Below, in pieces: positions 4,436-6,267 of a DNA stretch of 6,267 nucleotides. Within the stretch, counting starts at the first letter, position 1. Every line of letters begins with the position of its first letter. The translations under genes were made by a program, and so were the position numbers. The notes under the pieces were generated by a model. The model ran no database searches and was not told the origin of the DNA. It saw only the letters and a list, made by a program, of their open reading frames with translations. Origin of the DNA: Acidobacteriota bacterium (GTDB taxonomy: Bacteria > Acidobacteriota > Vicinamibacteria > Vicinamibacterales > UBA8438); the NCBI GenBank assembly GCA_011523485.1, contig WTGR01000505.1:1-6267 (forward strand), in the 5' to 3' direction.

Positions 4436-6267
4436 TCAGTGAGCGTCGCTGAAGAGGGCCGCCTGCTCGGCAGGCGCGGATCGCGCCAGTCGTGTGATCT
4501 CCGACCAGCTCTGAACGAGCGTGTTGTAGCGCAGAGCTTCGGCCGCGCGCTTCTTCCGGTCGCAGAGCGTGTAAAGGCGGTAGCACAGTTCGCGAACCGT
4601 CTCGGCCCTGCCGCCAAGGACGGCCACGATTTCAGCCGCGCCGGTTTCGCCGCGCTCCTCGAGGACGCGAACGAGATGGTGCACCGTTTCCCACGTGGTC
4701 AGCCGCGCATCGACTGCCGGATCCCAGTCGTCGGACAACTCCTCAGGGGCCAGCAAGCGTACCGTGCCGCCCTTCGACGCGAGAATGCCAGCTTTGACCA
4801 TGCCAGCGACGCTCGTGTTCTTCGCCTTGGAGAGCGTCTCCGCGATGCCGTAGTCGCCTTCGTCGAAACCATGCTGCTCGAACCAGGCGACGGCCCAGCG
4901 GCTGTCCGCATCGAAGTCACCCTCCTGCTCGGCGAGAACCTCGTCGAGGATTTGATTGATGAGCGCCAGTGCTTCTCGAACCGACATCGACTGGCCGGCT
5001 GCGTCGAGTACCCTCTCGTAGCGCGTGTATACCCCCATGCCGGGGCCGATGGCCGCCTGGGCGAGGTCGACCGGGGCGACGTTGCCGGACTGGAGGAGGC
5101 GCAGCGCCTGGGGCAATTCCGAGCGCAGTGCGGTGAGGAACTCACGGCGCGTACCCGCTGGTGCGTCCGCGGGGCGGCGGCGACAAACCAGCACGATGCT
5201 GGAGGCGAGGGCGTTCGTGCCGATGCCGGTGGACCTTGCGGTCCGTTCGGTACGCATCGGCCAAGTGCCCGTTATCGAGAATCCGGAGCGCATCACGGCG
5301 TCGAGGAACGTCTCCCAGCCGGTACTGGCCGTTCCAGTGTCACCCTTCGTCTCCGACTGCTTGAAGGCGTAGTAGATGGTGACAGGGAATCCGGGGTGTG
5401 CGTCGTCAGCAAGGAGACCGAGCGCCCGGGTCATTCCGTCGAGGAAGAACGTCTCGGCGGCTTCACGACCCCCGTGGCGGTACGGCGTCGCGACCAGCTC
5501 CTCGGCCTTCGGAACAGCGACCGTGGCGAACAGCTCCGGGAACACAGGCTTGAGTGAGCGCCGGAGCCAGACGTAGAAGAAGTCGGACAGATCGGCGTAG
5601 CCGATGTTGTCGTAGTACGGTGGGTCCGTAGAGACGACCGCATTCAGCCCGAGTGGCTGTCCGGCTGCATCGGCCTGAACCCCCGACCCCAGTTGGTCGG
5701 CCTTCGTCCGCGGCAGCCCATCGAGTGCCTTCGCGATCCATTCGATCCCGCCGATCCAGTTGCCACTGGTCTTGCCGAAGGGTGGGGCCTCGGCATAGTC
5801 CCAAGTCATCGGGAGCGCTTGTCTTGCGAACGTCCCACGGATGAAGCCGTCAGCCGGCGTCGCGATGACAGACCAGTAGTTTGCGGCGTAGTCCACAGCA
5901 CAGGCCAAATACAGGGACACCGCCTCGGCGTACGCGGTCGCACCCGTGCCGCCCGCGCGGAGCGGTCGGTCGTCGTCCGGCAGTCCCGCAGCCGCGGCGT
6001 CACGCCGAACGCGCGCCGTCGCCTCCGCCACCAAGTCGGAGAAGGTCGTGAGGGCGGCGAGCTGTCGCGACGTGAAGATGTCGCCGTACGAGGGGAATCC
6101 GTAGAGAGGCGGAGAGAACCAGCGGCGGTCGCGTGGCATGTTCAACTCCGGGCGCCAGGCGGGAATCGACACCTGGGTGGTCCGTTGATGCTCGCGGTCG
6201 GGTGCCACGTAGAGGCGACCGCGGTCGCCTTCCGCCACGATCGCCAGCAACCGCTGGCCAATCCGCT
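4436..6267 (-). CDS. COG1743/DUF1156-type adenine-specific DNA methylase (N-terminus cut by window edge)
   Basis: Seen: the last 610 codons of a longer minus-strand gene ending at TGA 4436-4438. The frame is open to the right edge (RIGQRLLAIVAEGDRGR at the edge), so a TTG at 6248-6250 is internal, not the start. Family features include PRDRRWFSPPLYGFPSYGDIF, MTWDYAEAPPFGKTSGNW, and methyltransferase motif IV as VVSTDPPYYDNIGY, with DPPY encoded at 5615-5626. This is followed by ADLSDFFYVWLRRSL and FPVTIYYAFKQ. The DPPY form fits N6-adenine (or N4-cytosine) methylation using S-adenosylmethionine. The C-terminal third (about 4440-5100) is helical, with ALALINQILDEVL and RWAVAWFEQHGFDEGDYG, and has no motif I know; it may bind DNA or a partner. 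Known: COG1743 methylases are often encoded with DUF499 and DUF3780 proteins and helicases in predicted anti-phage islands. Here the neighbour inside the window is a GIY-YIG-like small protein. The gene appears intact; the DUF1156 domain itself would lie beyond the edge. Confidence 0.92.
   Translation of the reverse strand, partial: RIGQRLLAIVAEGDRGRLYVAPDREHQRTTQVSIPAWRPELNMPRDRRWFSPPLYGFPSYGDIFTSRQLAALTTFSDLVAEATARVRRDAAAAGLPDDDRPLRAGGTGATAYAEAVSLYLACAVDYAANYWSVIATPADGFIRGTFARQALPMTWDYAEAPPFGKTSGNWIGGIEWIAKALDGLPRTKADQLGSGVQADAAGQPLGLNAVVSTDPPYYDNIGYADLSDFFYVWLRRSLKPVFPELFATVAVPKAEELVATPYRHGGREAAETFFLDGMTRALGLLADDAHPGFPVTIYYAFKQSETKGDTGTASTGWETFLDAVMRSGFSITGTWPMRTERTARSTGIGTNALASSIVLVCRRRPADAPAGTRREFLTALRSELPQALRLLQSGNVAPVDLAQAAIGPGMGVYTRYERVLDAAGQSMSVREALALINQILDEVLAEQEGDFDADSRWAVAWFEQHGFDEGDYGIAETLSKAKNTSVAGMVKAGILASKGGTVRLLAPEELSDDWDPAVDARLTTWETVHHLVRVLEERGETGAAEIVAVLGGRAETVRELCYRLYTLCDRKKRAAEALRYNTLVQSWSEITRLARSAPAEQAALFSDAH

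Noticed and set aside
4202..5557. Plus-strand open frame of 451 codons
   Set aside because: Antisense to the methylase and the small gene; its low-complexity Arg/Gly-rich wording and the strong motifs on the other strand show it is a GC-bias shadow.
6248..6250. TTG as the start of the methylase
   Set aside because: The frame stays open and family-like to the right edge (RIGQRL before it), and the protein would lack its N-terminal third.
1..6267. CRISPR array, tRNA or rRNA genes, complete insertion sequence
   Set aside because: I saw no regularly spaced repeats, no cloverleaf or rRNA-like sequence, and no transposase motif or terminal inverted repeats.

Overview
The window is GC-rich bacterial DNA. 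It joins a conserved metabolic locus on the left to a decayed, mobile-looking middle and a probable defence-related DNA methylase locus on the right. The pairing of a Tat-exported metallo-beta-lactamase-fold hydrolase with a cytochrome c/PQQ dehydrogenase, with this GC bias, resembles gene content common in Acidobacteriota (Vicinamibacteria-like) or similar heterotrophs. That placement is inference; nothing in the window fixes the taxon.

Left part (1-2350, all minus strand): a Tat-signal MBL-fold hydrolase (1454-2350) is followed 87 bp downstream by a periplasmic PQQ-dependent alcohol-dehydrogenase-type quinoprotein. The quinoprotein has an N-terminal cytochrome c domain (start at 1366, C-terminus beyond the left edge). 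Both have good Shine-Dalgarno sequences and are probably co-transcribed. An AT-rich pocket with three inverted repeats (2413-2474) lies upstream and is the likely control region.

Middle part (about 2475-4050): I see no convincing intact gene. It holds a broken thioester-reductase domain on the minus strand (about 3014-3310), with frameshifts and an apparent internal deletion. It also holds a broken TrbB/CpaF-type secretion ATPase on the plus strand (3417-3921), truncated at both ends with one frameshift. A further stretch cannot be assigned. This looks like a graveyard between functional loci, in keeping with old integration and deletion events.

Right part (4028-6267, minus strand): this is the C-terminal two thirds or so of a COG1743/DUF1156-type adenine-specific DNA methylase with a DPPY motif; its N-terminus is beyond the right edge. 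It is followed by a perfect 12-bp-arm hairpin and then a 98-residue protein resembling a pared-down GIY-YIG nuclease domain. Family members of the methylase recur in predicted anti-phage islands, so the methylase plus small nuclease-like protein is the best candidate here for an under-described system. The genes that would test this lie beyond the right edge.
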